The notes beneath the pieces are model-generated. The model did not search any database and had not been told where the DNA came from. It saw only the letters and a list, made by a program, of their open reading frames with translations. A program made the position numbers and the translations under genes. A stretch of DNA of 64,000 nt from an uncultured Ruminococcus sp. GTDB taxonomy: Bacteria; Bacillota; Clostridia; Oscillospirales; Ruminococcaceae. Where the stretch lies: contig CADCFQ010000014.1 of the NCBI GenBank assembly GCA_902800795.1, forward strand, positions 51,803-115,802, in the 5' to 3' direction. This document shows, piece after piece, positions 50,903 through 60,256 of this stretch. Position 1 is the stretch's first letter. Each line of letters opens with the position of its first letter.

Positions 50903-51319
50903 TTGAATATAGCACTTATCGCTCACGACTCCAAGAAGGAGCTTATGGTGCAGTTCTGCATCGCATACTGCGGAGTTCTGAGCAAACATAACCTCTGTGC
51001 TACGGGAACGACCGGAAAGATGGTCGCCGAAGCAACTGGTCTGGGAGTTGTACGTTATCTGAGCGGTTCCCAGGGCGGAGATCAGCAGATCTCTGCGAGG
51101 ATCTCCTGTAACGAGATCGACCTGCTCCTGTTTTTCAGAGATCCGATCTCTGCAAAGCCTCACGAGCCCAATGAAGCAAATCTTATGAGGCTTTGTGATG
51201 TTCATAACATTCCTGTGGCAACAAACATCGCAACTGCCGAGGCTCTTATCCACGCTCTTGAGCGAGGAGACCTTGACTGGAGAGATATCGTTAATCCTTC
51301 GGCAGGCACAGCAAGATAA
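50903..51319 (+). CDS. mgsA: methylglyoxal synthase
   Basis: 138 aa. Converts dihydroxyacetone phosphate to methylglyoxal and phosphate, a bypass of lower glycolysis under phosphate limitation. Motifs: [24 protein letters not shown] and the [18 protein letters not shown] segment. The start is a TTG at 50903 after GGGGGGATCACA; no ATG is available at the conserved N-terminus. Probably co-transcribed with the MinD-like gene. No terminator is seen before the T-box, which begins within 20 bases of its stop. Confidence 0.94.
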   Translation: MNIALIAHDSKKELMVQFCIAYCGVLSKHNLCATGTTGKMVAEATGLGVVRYLSGSQGGDQQISARISCNEIDLLLFFRDPISAKPHEPNEANLMRLCDVHNIPVATNIATAEALIHALERGDLDWRDIVNPSAGTAR

Positions 51320-51329
51320 CAAATATCAT

Positions 51330-51558
51330 AACGGCAAAGACGAGGAGAGTAGAACTGACTGCGTGCCAAGCGAGGACCGGCTGGTGAAAGGGTCTGCACA
51401 GCGGCTTTTTGAAGGACACCTCTGAGCTTCCGCCTGACAAAGGGCGGACGTATTTCCTGCGTTAAGGGTATAGAGTGACTCACAGCCTGTGCTGTGGGTA
51501 ATTAGGGTGGTATCACGGTAAAGTCGTCCCTTTGTCAGGGACGGCTTTTTGTTTTTTT
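51330..51558 (+). promoter_or_regulatory. T-box leader, probable Asp (GAC) specifier
   Basis: Recognisable T-box parts in order: GAGGAGAGTAGA (51342-51353) opening stem I, the distal GCGAGGACCGGCTGGTGAAAGG loop region (51370-51391), GAAGGACACCTCTGAGC (51411-51427) holding the specifier, the T-box sequence AGGGTGGTATCACGG (51504-51518) and the terminator stem (51523-51545) with T-run. Placing CCTC against GAGG puts GAC (51415-51417, Asp) as specifier; CAC (51417-51419, His) is the nearest alternative. The antiterminator bulge reads TGGT. Both amino acids match downstream synthetases, yet the first gene after it is a lipoprotein. Confidence 0.88.
51523..51558 (+). terminator. T-box terminator
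   Basis: GTCGTCCCT pairs with AGGGACGGC, followed by TTTTTGTTTTTTT. Formed when the cognate tRNA is charged. Confidence 0.88.
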
Positions 51559-51571
51559 GAAGAGGTGTATC

Positions 51572-52060
51572 ATGAAGAGAGCTATTGCTGCGGTCTTATC
51601 TTTCCTGCTTTTGCAGGCCTGCACCTTCCCGCCCGAGAGCATAAGCACCGGCGACACGGAAGAAAAGATAAGCTCCGTTATGGAGCTTATAAAGGACGGA
51701 GAAAAGGAAAAGCTTGCCGATGAGTTTTCCGACAATGTCAGCAGGAAGGACCTGCTTGAAGAGATAGACGAAATGTACGGCCTTTTCGGCGGAGGGATCA
51801 TCTCCTGGGACGAGCCCACACACTGCGGATATACACAGAAAGCCTCCGATCACGGTGATATAACGCTTTACACCGCAGACCCCCGGGTGAAAAACGTTAA
51901 AGCCGGGAACAAGGAGACCTATGATATAGACATAGACTACACAGCCGTAAATGACAAGGAGCCGGAAGCTGTCGGGATAAACTGCATAATGATAAGAAAG
52001 CAGGATCCCGACAAAACTTACGGCGAGGTCATTTTGAAGATAGACGGTCAGACTGAATGA
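51572..52060 (+). CDS. DUF5104-family lipoprotein controlled by the T-box
   Basis: 162 aa from ATG 51572, with GAGGTG at 51562-51567; the TTG at 51557 is in the terminator tail. Type II signal ending LLLQAC (Cys about 18). The mature protein has MELIKDGEKEKLADEFS and EEIDEMYGLFGGGIISWDE, typical of DUF5104 lipoproteins, whose function is unknown. It is the first gene after the T-box, starting about 13 bases after the terminator T-run, so its expression should depend on aminoacyl-tRNA supply. Confidence 0.78.
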   Translation: MKRAIAAVLSFLLLQACTFPPESISTGDTEEKISSVMELIKDGEKEKLADEFSDNVSRKDLLEEIDEMYGLFGGGIISWDEPTHCGYTQKASDHGDITLYTADPRVKNVKAGNKETYDIDIDYTAVNDKEPEAVGINCIMIRKQDPDKTYGEVILKIDGQTE

Positions 52061-52081
52061 TTATTTGGCGGAGATGATAGT

Positions 52082-52474
52082 ATGGAAACTATGATGATCG
52101 TAAACATCGTTATCTCGCTGACCCTTTTGCTGGGCGGCGCAGTAATGACGGCGCAGGGCAAAAAGCAGATAAACCCTGTTGTGGGCTACCGCACAAAGCG
52201 CTCAATGGCCAGCAACGAAGCCTGGATGCTCTCGAACAGGAAATGCGGGATAATGTGGCTTATAAACGGCGGCATAGGCTTTGTGCTCACAGCGCTGAGC
52301 TATCTTCTTATGTTCAAGATCTCCGACAAGGTGTCCTTTGCGCTCCAGATACTGATACTCCTGCTTATGACAGCAGGCGCAGTGTTCTCGATAATAAAGA
52401 CTGAAAAGATGCTCAAAGACCGTGAAAACAGCGCTGCTGCAAAAAAAGAAGAGATGTATAAAAACCTGGTTTAA
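52082..52474 (+). CDS. SdpI-family membrane protein
   Basis: 130 aa, three hydrophobic helices (about 6-24, 58-80, 85-105). The conserved GYRTKRSMASNEAWMLSN between helices 1 and 2 is the hallmark of the SdpI family, whose best-known member gives immunity to the SdpC toxin in Bacillus. Many family members have other or unknown roles. No toxin gene is nearby. It begins 21 bases after the DUF5104 gene, likely in the same transcript. Confidence 0.82.
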   Translation: METMMIVNIVISLTLLLGGAVMTAQGKKQINPVVGYRTKRSMASNEAWMLSNRKCGIMWLINGGIGFVLTALSYLLMFKISDKVSFALQILILLLMTAGAVFSIIKTEKMLKDRENSAAAKKEEMYKNLV

Positions 52475-52496
52475 GGCTTTGTTTACAAACTATAGC

Positions 52497-52525
52497 TTGA
52501 CTATTATCACACAATGGGTTAAAAT
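52497..52525 (+). promoter_or_regulatory. sigma-A promoter of hisS
   Basis: -35 TTGACT (52497-52502), 17-base spacer, -10 TAAAAT (52520-52525). It gives hisS a start site independent of the T-box transcript. Confidence 0.72.
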
Positions 52526-52565
52526 ATAAAGGTTCATACTAATAAAAAAGAAAGGATCTGATCGT

Positions 52566-53897
52566 TTGGCACTTCTTATCCAGAGACCTAAGGGAACAGT
52601 GGATACAATCCCCTCACAGGTGCATAAATGGTACACAGTGGAAAAAATAACCGATGATATCGCAAGACAGTACGGCTTTAAGGAGATAAGGATACCTACC
52701 TTCGAGGAGACCGGGCTTTTTGTGCGCTCGGTGGGCGAGGCTACCGACGTTGTCTCCAAGGAGATGTACACCGTTACTGCAGCAGGAAACACACAGTTCA
52801 CCCTGCGCCCCGAGGGAACCGCAGGCGCTATGAGAGCCATTCTTGAAAACGGGATCCTCAACGAGGGACTTCCCCAGAAGATATTCTACCGTCTGTCCTG
52901 CTTCCGCCATGACAAGCCTCAGGCCGGAAGACTCAGAGAGTTCCACCAGTTCGGCTGTGAAATGGTGGGAAGCGAGAGCCCCAGAGCTGACGCCGAGATA
53001 ATCGCCCTTGCAAAGGACGTTCTCGACACCTGCGGCCTTTCAAACATCAAGCTCAATCTCAATTCCATAGGCTGTCCCGAGTGCAGACCCAGGTATCACC
53101 AGGCGCTCAAGGAGTATTTCCTTGCAAGAAAGGACGAGCTGTGTCCCACCTGTCAGGAGAGACTTGAAAAGAACCCTATGAGGATACTGGACTGCAAGTC
53201 CCCTATCTGCCAGGAGATAGGCAAGGACGCTCCCGTGGTCACAGACTTCCTCTGCGAGGATTGCAGCGGCCACTTTGAAAAGCTCAGGGAATACCTCAGC
53301 GTTATGGGTATCGAATATGAGATAAATCCCAAGATCGTAAGAGGTCTTGACTACTACACAAGAACAGTGTTCGAGTTCATCTGCTCCGACCTCGGCGCAC
53401 AGGCAACTGTCTGCGGCGGCGGACGCTATGACGGACTTATCGAGCAGCTGGGCGGCAAGCCCACACCGGCTCTCGGCTTCGGAATGGGACTCGAGAGACT
53501 GATACTCACCATGGAGAAGCAGGGCTGCGACTTTATGGAAGCAAAGAAGTGCGACCTCTATGTCGCTCCGATGAGCGAGGATGCGGCTTCAAAGGCTATG
53601 GCCATAGCTTCCGCACTGAGGAACGAGGGCTTCTTCGTTGAGTATGACCTTATAGGCAGAGGCCTGAAAGCCCAGATGAAGTATGCTGACAAGATCGGTG
53701 CAAGGTTCGTTATCGTGCTCGGAAGCGACGAGCTTGACAGCGGCAAGGCAAGACTTAAAAACATGAGAAGCGGCGAGCAGACCGATATCGACCTGGGAGA
53801 GGGGCTGGTCAATGCCTTCTCAAACGCTGCCGTGAGCGAGATGTTTGACGGCATAGACGACGACATAACAAAGCTTTTGGAGAACGGAGGCAAATGA
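52566..53897 (+). CDS. hisS: histidine--tRNA ligase
   Basis: 443 aa. Class II synthetase with motif 2 FRHDKPQAGRLREFHQFG, the histidine-A segment VRGLDYYTRTVFE and GGGRYDGL; motif 3 GFGMGLERL near residue 300. The start is TTG at 52566 with AAAGGA 10 bases upstream; the conserved N-terminus LLIQRPKGTVD begins right there. Two bases separate it from the next gene. Confidence 0.96.
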   Translation: MALLIQRPKGTVDTIPSQVHKWYTVEKITDDIARQYGFKEIRIPTFEETGLFVRSVGEATDVVSKEMYTVTAAGNTQFTLRPEGTAGAMRAILENGILNEGLPQKIFYRLSCFRHDKPQAGRLREFHQFGCEMVGSESPRADAEIIALAKDVLDTCGLSNIKLNLNSIGCPECRPRYHQALKEYFLARKDELCPTCQERLEKNPMRILDCKSPICQEIGKDAPVVTDFLCEDCSGHFEKLREYLSVMGIEYEINPKIVRGLDYYTRTVFEFICSDLGAQATVCGGGRYDGLIEQLGGKPTPALGFGMGLERLILTMEKQGCDFMEAKKCDLYVAPMSEDAASKAMAIASALRNEGFFVEYDLIGRGLKAQMKYADKIGARFVIVLGSDELDSGKARLKNMRSGEQTDIDLGEGLVNAFSNAAVSEMFDGIDDDITKLLENGGK

Positions 53898-53898
53898 T

Positions 53899-54231
53899 AT
53901 GAGCCAGAGATGTGACCAGTGCAAGAATGTGCCTCTCGTGGAGATACACACCCCCACAGAGTATCAGCTCTGTGTAGGCTCGCTTGCAAGGATGTGTCTT
54001 GCGGGAGAAGCGGAGATAGTTTACCAGACCTGTCCTCTGGATCAGATCATGGACAAGGAGAACCGCTGGTATGCTCCGAAGATATTCCACCAGTTCAGAT
54101 GCACAAAGTGCGGAACTATATACGGGATGCTTCTGAACACCAGGATCGGCGGCCAGATAAAGATAAACGACAAGGTCTTTGACCCTGCCGATTATCCTGA
54201 CAAGCCTGACGAGGGCACACCCAATAAATGA
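53899..54231 (+). CDS. small Cys-rich protein, likely zinc-binding
   Basis: 110 aa, soluble. Contains RCDQCKN at the N-terminus, single Cys residues at MCLAG and TCPLD, and RCTKCGTIYGM near residues 67-77: two CxxC pairs that could form a zinc ribbon or two knuckles. The C-terminus is Pro/Asp-rich. No family recognised. It follows hisS at once and overlaps the next gene by 4 bases, so it belongs to the hisS-aspS transcript. Confidence 0.68.
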   Translation: MSQRCDQCKNVPLVEIHTPTEYQLCVGSLARMCLAGEAEIVYQTCPLDQIMDKENRWYAPKIFHQFRCTKCGTIYGMLLNTRIGGQIKINDKVFDPADYPDKPDEGTPNK

Positions 54232-54707
54232 GCAGGATTATAACCGTCGAAACGGAGCTGACACCAAAAAAGCTCTGCAAGAAGCTGGACAAGGAGCTGA
54301 CGGAATACCGTCCCACCCTTAATATCCTGTCGCTGGGGCGCTTTATGAGAAAGCACCGCTATGAGACTTTCTTTTACGGCTGCCGCAGGGATGACAAAAG
54401 GGTCATGATCTTTCACCACCAGGCTAAAAAGCGTGACGGCGGGACCAGCGGCTTTTTCGGGACCATTGAAAATACCGAGAACGGTTCACGGCTGACAGGC
54501 AGGATAAGAAAGCCCATAAGCGCTTATGTGTTTGCGGCTGTCCTTTCCGTGGTGTCGCTGCTTTTCATCCTTATGTGCGCAGGGCTCAAAGAATATAAGG
54601 CCATGGGCGTGTTCGCAGGGATATGGGCAGTGTCGCTGTTTCTGATGCTGTTCGACAATAAAAAGAAGTATATAAAAGCGTATCTTGAATCGCTTAAAGA
54701 TGAATGA
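54228..54707 (+). CDS. two-helix membrane protein between hisS and aspS
   Basis: 159 aa, overlapping the previous gene as ATGA. A basic, soluble N-terminal half (about 1-90) with many Lys and Arg is followed by two closely spaced helices (about 100-118 and 122-140) and a short Lys-rich tail. Not recognised. Its location in a tRNA-synthetase transcript gives no clear hint of function. Confidence 0.68.
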   Translation: MSRIITVETELTPKKLCKKLDKELTEYRPTLNILSLGRFMRKHRYETFFYGCRRDDKRVMIFHHQAKKRDGGTSGFFGTIENTENGSRLTGRIRKPISAYVFAAVLSVVSLLFILMCAGLKEYKAMGVFAGIWAVSLFLMLFDNKKKYIKAYLESLKDE

Positions 54708-54723
54708 AAAGAGGAAATGTTTA

Positions 54724-56505
54724 ATGAAACTTGACAGTATGAAAGGGCTCAAGCGCACCAACTACTGCTCCGTAGACTATAAGGTCGGCGAGACAGTAAC
54801 GGTCATGGGCTTTGCAGACAGAGTAAGAGATATGGGAAACCTTATCTTTATAAATCTGCGTGACAGAACAGGGCTTGTGCAGCTGGCATTTAATGACGAG
54901 ACAGACAGAGCCGTTTTTGAAAAGGCACAGAATGTCAAGAGCGAGTATGTGCTGGCGGCTGTGGGCGTTGTGAGAGAGCGTGAGAGCAAGAACGACAAGC
55001 TCAGAACCGGAGATATCGAGATAGCCGTATCAGAGCTTCGCATACTCTCGGCAGCAGAGACCACACCCTTTGAGGTGACAAACTCCGACAAGGTAAACGA
55101 CGAGCTCAAGCTCAGATACCGCTACCTTGACCTGAGAAACCCAAGGCTCACGAAAAACCTTATCATCCGCCACGAGATCGCTAAGGTGACAAGAGAATAT
55201 TTCTATGAGAACGGCTTCCTCGAGATAGAGACACCTATGATGATGAAATCCACTCCCGAGGGCGCAAGAGACTATCTCGTTCCTTCAAGAGTCCATCACG
55301 GCAAGTTCTATGCTCTTCCCCAGAGCCCTCAGATATACAAGCAGCTGCTTATGGTGGCAGGCTTTGACAGATACATCCAGCTGGCAAGATGCTTCCGTGA
55401 CGAGGACCTGAGAGCCGACAGGCAGCCCGAGTTCACACAGGTGGACCTGGAGATGTCCTTTGTTGACCAGGAGGATATCCAGGAGGTCATCGAGGGATAT
55501 ATCAAGACACTGTTCAAGAAGGTCCTTGACAAGGACATAAAGCTTCCTATCGAGCGCCTTACCTTTGCGGACGCTATGAACCGCTTCGGTTCTGACAAGC
55601 CTGACACACGCTTCGGGCTGGAGATCGAGGACATTACCGACAAGGTCAAGGACATCGACTTTGTGGTGTTCAACAATGCCGTTGCAGAGGGCGGTTCCGT
55701 AAGGATGATAAATGTCAAGAACGGCGCTGCAACATATACCAGAAAAGAGATCGACAAGCTGACCGAGCACGCAAAGGGCATCGGCGCAAAGGGTCTTGCC
55801 TACATCCGCTGGGCAGACGAGCCCAACTGCTCCTTCAAGAAGTTCCTCGGCGAGGGACAGCTTGAAAAGCTGCTTTCTGATATCGGCGCCGAAAAGGGCG
55901 ACCTTATCCTCATCTGTGCCGACAAGAACAAGGTGGTCCTGCCGACACTGGGAGCGCTGCGTCTTATCTGCGGCAAGAGATTTGAGCTCATCCCCGACGA
56001 TGTTTACAACTTTGTATGGATAACAGAGATGCCTTTCTTCGAGTGGGACGAGGAGAACGAGACCTGGGTGGCTATGCACCATCCCTTCACCATGCCTATG
56101 GAGGAGTGTCTTGAATACCTTGACAGCGACCCCGGAAACGTAAGAGCAAAGGCGTGGGACCTTGTCCTCAACGGAACGGAGCTCTCTTCGGGCTCTATGC
56201 GTATAACCGACCCTGCTTTGCAGCAGAAGATGTTCGAGGCACTGGGTATGAGCGACGAGGAGATCGAAGCAAAGTTTGGCTTCCTTGTTGACGCTTACCG
56301 CTATGCTTCACCCCCTCACGGCGGAATGGGCATAGGCCTTGACCGTATCGCTATGATAATCTGCAAGGCAGACAGCCTGCGTGATGTTACCGCCTTCCCG
56401 AAGGTGCAAAACGCCAGCGAGCTTATGAGCGGCTGTCCTTCCGTTGTAGACGAAAAGCAGCTTGAAGAGCTGCACATAGCTGTCACCCCGGAAGAAAAGG
56501 AATAA
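54724..56505 (+). CDS. aspS: aspartate--tRNA ligase
   Basis: 593 aa, the bacterial-type length, including the GAD insertion domain (about 285-420). N-terminal OB-fold with GETVTVMGFADRVRDMGNL, motif 2 near FRDEDLRADRQPEFTQVD, motif 3 HGGMGIGLDRIAMI near the C-terminus. The start ATG 54724 has GAGGAA upstream; earlier ATGs belong to the end of the previous gene. Converges on the gerA operon with a shared terminator. Confidence 0.96.
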   Translation: MKLDSMKGLKRTNYCSVDYKVGETVTVMGFADRVRDMGNLIFINLRDRTGLVQLAFNDETDRAVFEKAQNVKSEYVLAAVGVVRERESKNDKLRTGDIEIAVSELRILSAAETTPFEVTNSDKVNDELKLRYRYLDLRNPRLTKNLIIRHEIAKVTREYFYENGFLEIETPMMMKSTPEGARDYLVPSRVHHGKFYALPQSPQIYKQLLMVAGFDRYIQLARCFRDEDLRADRQPEFTQVDLEMSFVDQEDIQEVIEGYIKTLFKKVLDKDIKLPIERLTFADAMNRFGSDKPDTRFGLEIEDITDKVKDIDFVVFNNAVAEGGSVRMINVKNGAATYTRKEIDKLTEHAKGIGAKGLAYIRWADEPNCSFKKFLGEGQLEKLLSDIGAEKGDLILICADKNKVVLPTLGALRLICGKRFELIPDDVYNFVWITEMPFFEWDEENETWVAMHHPFTMPMEECLEYLDSDPGNVRAKAWDLVLNGTELSSGSMRITDPALQQKMFEALGMSDEEIEAKFGFLVDAYRYASPPHGGMGIGLDRIAMIICKADSLRDVTAFPKVQNASELMSGCPSVVDEKQLEELHIAVTPEEKE

Positions 56506-56525
56506 TGCCAAAAAAGGCTGTTGCA

Positions 56526-56566
56526 TAAATAACACCTCGCCCCGCAGGGGGTGAGGTGTTATTATT
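56526..56566. terminator. bidirectional terminator
   Basis: AATAACACCTC pairs with GAGGTGTTATT around a GC-rich loop. The minus strand has TTATT after the stem, so it can end both aspS and gerAC. Confidence 0.82.
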
Positions 56567-57680
56567 CTATACGGCAGTTTATATCAAGGTCCAGCCGGGT
56601 GTTCCGGATAAGCCTTTCTATATCGTCCTCATATTCAAGATAGATTTTGGGGTATCTCTGGCGCAGGAAGCGCCAGACTCCGGCGGCATCACAGCCCTCC
56701 CCGGCGCTGTGGTCCCAGGCTTCTCTCAGCTGTGTTTCAAGATAGTTCTCCAGAAACCTCTCCGAGGGCATATCGCCGCTTTTGATATCAAGAGACACCG
56801 CCGCCGAAAGAGTGATATCAACAGAGAAAACCAGCCTTCCGTTTTCGATATCAAGGCTCCGGCTCACATCTGTGTTTTCAAAGCGCACATCATAAGACCT
56901 GCCGTCAAGGCTTACCACCGTCGGAAGGGTCTCCGCTTCGTCACGCAGGAGGGAAAGCGCAAAGCTCTGCTCCTGCGAAAGAAAGCCTGAGCGTTTGCCG
57001 CCGCACAGAAGAGCCGTTCCCGTGATGTCTATAACAGGCTCCTTGTTCTCGCCGCTCCCCTCCTGTGAGAGCGCCGCCACAGGCATCGCTTCAAACTGGG
57101 GAGACTTTATATCCGACAGGAAGTCAAGCACCGTACACTCCACTGTTCTGCCGTTTCTTACGTTCTCATCCAGCGCCTTCTGGAGATTCTCGGAGGACAA
57201 GGTGCCCCTTTGCATCTCGGTCATTATGATATCCGCCGCCTTGTCCCGAGCCATACAGAGCTGCACCCCGAGATAAACGCTTTTGTCCCTGAGCACAAAG
57301 GCAAAAAGCTCCTGCGGGTCTTCAAAGCTTATCTCCCTGCCAAAGCATATAGTCTGGAGATGCCCGAGAAACACCTCCCGCCCAAGCTTTGCCGAACAGC
57401 GGTCGATAGCCTGGGAGACAGTGTCCGCCTTTATCTTTATCAGCTGGACATTCGAGTGGCTTATATCTATGGGGATGTCCGCCCCTGCCCCGGAGGAGCG
57501 AAACACCTGGAAGGATACCTCGTAGCCGCCGGCGGCCCTGTCTATGCCCATAGCGTGGACAAGGACACGGTCCTCGATGTTGTGCTCGCCTGTGAAAGAA
57601 AAACACACCACGGCCGCCGCCAGCACCCACAGCAAATATTTCCTGCCGCTGTTTTTAAACCTCTGCGCCGATATCCTCAC
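56562..57680 (-). CDS. gerAC: spore germination protein GerAC family
   Basis: 372 aa. The C subunit of a GerA-type germinant receptor, normally a lipoprotein on the outer face of the spore inner membrane. Features: an N-terminal hydrophobic segment with Cys26 (AVVCFS), VHAMGIDRA followed by YEVSFQVFR, and a C-terminal helical domain. The lipobox AVVC is not classical (Val instead of Ala/Gly before the Cys), so lipid attachment is uncertain. Overlaps gerAB by 26 bases. Confidence 0.87.
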   Translation of the reverse strand: MRISAQRFKNSGRKYLLWVLAAAVVCFSFTGEHNIEDRVLVHAMGIDRAAGGYEVSFQVFRSSGAGADIPIDISHSNVQLIKIKADTVSQAIDRCSAKLGREVFLGHLQTICFGREISFEDPQELFAFVLRDKSVYLGVQLCMARDKAADIIMTEMQRGTLSSENLQKALDENVRNGRTVECTVLDFLSDIKSPQFEAMPVAALSQEGSGENKEPVIDITGTALLCGGKRSGFLSQEQSFALSLLRDEAETLPTVVSLDGRSYDVRFENTDVSRSLDIENGRLVFSVDITLSAAVSLDIKSGDMPSERFLENYLETQLREAWDHSAGEGCDAAGVWRFLRQRYPKIYLEYEDDIERLIRNTRLDLDINCRIE

Positions 57681-58749
57681 CGCTGTGCTCCCTTCTCTTT
57701 TTTATAAGCCTTCCTGCCGCAAGCACCAGCGGCACCAAAGCCACCGCCGACACCGAAACCGCCCAGCCGCTCATATCGTATGCCTCTTTTTCCCACTCGA
57801 ACCTTGACAGCCGGAAAAGCGCAAGGCCTGCTGATACTGCCGCTGTGCTTATCACCGCAAAGCCTTTCGGCAGGGGCTTTATCACCGCCCTGATGCTTTC
57901 GCCGAGGCAGTGGAAGGCTGCCCCGAGCCTTACCACCGCAAGCGTCACCCACACCGCCATGAATGCCGCATCAAAGCGCTCGATCATAGCGGTGCTCGAA
58001 TATGACGCCATAGCGGAAAACGGAAGCTTTGCCAGCATAACGTAGTCGCCGAGGACCCAGGTGACAAAGCCTATGCAAAGCCACACGAACACAAGCTTTG
58101 CCGACAAAAACACCGCTGCGGTCTTAGCGGCGCTCTGTTTAAGACAGGGCAGGAACAGCACCAGGAACACAAGATCCATCCCTCTGAGCAGCTCACATTT
58201 CACAGACTCGGCTATGCCGCTGCCGATATTGCGGCTGGCAAGGTGGAACGCAAGAGACCCGGTGTAGTGTCTTCCCAGGGAGCAGAGGACGACCAGCGCA
58301 CAGAACACCAAAAACAGAAAGAACATCACACCTGCCGTCTTTCCGATAACGGAGGGCTTCATAAGTCCCAGGTATACTCCTGCCGCACAGATGCCGCAGA
58401 CTGCTGTCCAGCGCATAAACCCACGGGGGATGATGCCGTCGAGAAAATATGTGAAGTTTCCTATCACACGGAAGCAGAAAAAGATGAGCACCGCCGTATA
58501 GAACACCCCCACGATCACCCTGAGCACAGGCGAGAGCCGCTCTGCCGCCGCAAAGACGCCGCCCTGACGAACAGCGTCCCCGGCAAAGAACAGGGGCAGC
58601 AAAAGCGCCCCCTCAATAAGCACAGCTATCGCCGCACCTATCATATACTCGGCAGGGTTGTCACAGGTGTAGGGGAAGAACGTCATCAGAGAAAAGGCGT
58701 GGCCGCAGAGCATCACCGCCGCCAGCTGATAAAGACTTAGCTTATTCAT
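57655..58749 (-). CDS. gerAB: spore germination protein GerAB family
   Basis: 364 aa, about ten hydrophobic helices. The B subunit is an APC-superfamily permease-like protein that binds the germinant. The N-terminus has KLSLYQLAAVMLCGHAF, and helix 3 KTAGVMFFLFLVFCALVVL. Positioned between AA and AC with short overlaps on each side, as is standard for gerA operons. Confidence 0.88.
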   Translation of the reverse strand: MNKLSLYQLAAVMLCGHAFSLMTFFPYTCDNPAEYMIGAAIAVLIEGALLLPLFFAGDAVRQGGVFAAAERLSPVLRVIVGVFYTAVLIFFCFRVIGNFTYFLDGIIPRGFMRWTAVCGICAAGVYLGLMKPSVIGKTAGVMFFLFLVFCALVVLCSLGRHYTGSLAFHLASRNIGSGIAESVKCELLRGMDLVFLVLFLPCLKQSAAKTAAVFLSAKLVFVWLCIGFVTWVLGDYVMLAKLPFSAMASYSSTAMIERFDAAFMAVWVTLAVVRLGAAFHCLGESIRAVIKPLPKGFAVISTAAVSAGLALFRLSRFEWEKEAYDMSGWAVSVSAVALVPLVLAAGRLIKKRREHSGEDIGAEV

Positions 58750-60202
58750 CCGCCGCCTCCCTTATGTCAGAAAGGGTGGGACGGCCTTTTTCATACTCTC
58801 TGAAGCTTTTCATATAGACGATATCCTTTATGCCCGAGGGGTAAAAAGGCGCCGCAGGGGAAAGATAGGACACCGAGAAATCGTTCATAGCGCAGACGTT
58901 TGCGACCAGCACCGAAAAGCACACAGCCAGCCCGAAGAGCCCTGCAAGACCGCCTGAGAGGATGAAGATGAGCCGGAGCACCGCCGCCGGCTGTTCCAGC
59001 TGTGGAGTCACAAAGGAAGCGGTGGCAGTTATCCCCACAACGATGAGGAGCGGCGCCGAAACTATGCCGCTCTTCACCGCCGCATCGCCGATAATAAGGC
59101 CGCCCACAATAGACACCGCACTGCCTGCGGCCTTGGGCAGACGCAGGCCTGCTTCACGCATTATCTCGAAAAACACCATGAGCATCACCACCTCCGCCAT
59201 AAGCGGATAAGGCGTTGCCTCCTCGGCCACCGAGAGGTTTAAGAGAAGCTTTAAGGAGAACACCTCCGGGTGGTGGTCAGCAAGCGCCACATAAAGCCCC
59301 GGAAAAGCCACCGAAAGAAAAAAGCTGATATACCTTATCCAGCGTATAAAGGCGGTGTAATAGGGCTTCTGGCTGTAGTCGTCCATGGTCTGGAAGCTCT
59401 CGGCAAACAGCGAGGGCACCACAAGGGCAAAGGGCGTTCCGTCGATAAGGACGCACACCCTGCCCTGGACAAGCCTTGTACACACAAGGTCAGGGCGTTC
59501 GGTAAGGCTGACACAGGAAAACACCGAACCCGAAAAGCTCTCGTCAACAAAGGGCTCGGCATAGCCGCTTGTAAGCACCGCATCGAGCCTTATGCTCTTT
59601 ATGTCCTCTTTTATGCGCCTGACAATGTCCGCAGGGACACGGTCCTTTAAATATAAAATGCAGATATCCGTCTTTGAGAGCGTGCCGGCGTCCAGCATTT
59701 TCATAACGAGCTTAGGTGTTTTAAGGCGCCTCCTTATCAAAGACATATTCACCCTCACTGTCTCGGTGAAGCTGTCCTGGGCGCAGCGCACCGTCTGCTC
59801 GGCCTCGGGAGCGCTCACTGAGCGCATCTCAAAGCCCTGGAGCCCCAGCGCACAGGCTCTGCATTCGCCGTCAACAAGGACGACCGCAAAGCCCGAGAAA
59901 AGCAGTGTGCAGATATCCTCAAGGCTGTAGACGAGCTGTCTTGCGGCAGTAAGAAAGACCTTGCTCGTTATATGGTCAAACACATTCCCGCTCTTACCCT
60001 CTTTAAAGTCAAGCTCGCTTAAAGGCCTTAGCACAAGCTCGCCCACCTGCTGGGCTGAAACCATTCCCTCGGCACTTATCACCGCCGCTGCCTTGCCGCA
60101 GACATAAGCCCTTGTGATATTCAGCTCCGCTGTGTCCGACAGGATGTTTTCAAGCTCCTCAAGTGTTTTTTCAAGCGAGACCGACAGGTCGTTCTTTGCC
60201 AT
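58742..60202 (-). CDS. gerAA: spore germination protein GerAA family
   Basis: 486 aa. The A subunit, an oligomeric cation-channel-like part of the germinant receptor. An N-terminal soluble domain (about 1-250) with FTETVRVNMSLIRRRLKTP, and a membrane domain with PYYTAFIRWIRYISFFLSV, EVVMLMVFFEIMREAGLRLP and VGGLIIGDAAVKSGIVS. Start ATG 60202 has GGGAGTGG upstream. First gene of the operon; the presence of all three receptor subunits argues for a spore-forming relative of the ruminococci. Confidence 0.9.
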   Translation of the reverse strand: MAKNDLSVSLEKTLEELENILSDTAELNITRAYVCGKAAAVISAEGMVSAQQVGELVLRPLSELDFKEGKSGNVFDHITSKVFLTAARQLVYSLEDICTLLFSGFAVVLVDGECRACALGLQGFEMRSVSAPEAEQTVRCAQDSFTETVRVNMSLIRRRLKTPKLVMKMLDAGTLSKTDICILYLKDRVPADIVRRIKEDIKSIRLDAVLTSGYAEPFVDESFSGSVFSCVSLTERPDLVCTRLVQGRVCVLIDGTPFALVVPSLFAESFQTMDDYSQKPYYTAFIRWIRYISFFLSVAFPGLYVALADHHPEVFSLKLLLNLSVAEEATPYPLMAEVVMLMVFFEIMREAGLRLPKAAGSAVSIVGGLIIGDAAVKSGIVSAPLLIVVGITATASFVTPQLEQPAAVLRLIFILSGGLAGLFGLAVCFSVLVANVCAMNDFSVSYLSPAAPFYPSGIKDIVYMKSFREYEKGRPTLSDIREAADE

Positions 60203-60256
60203 TCATCCACTCCCTTTTTTATTAGTTTCACCGAAATTAGCATTAACAGATTTTTT

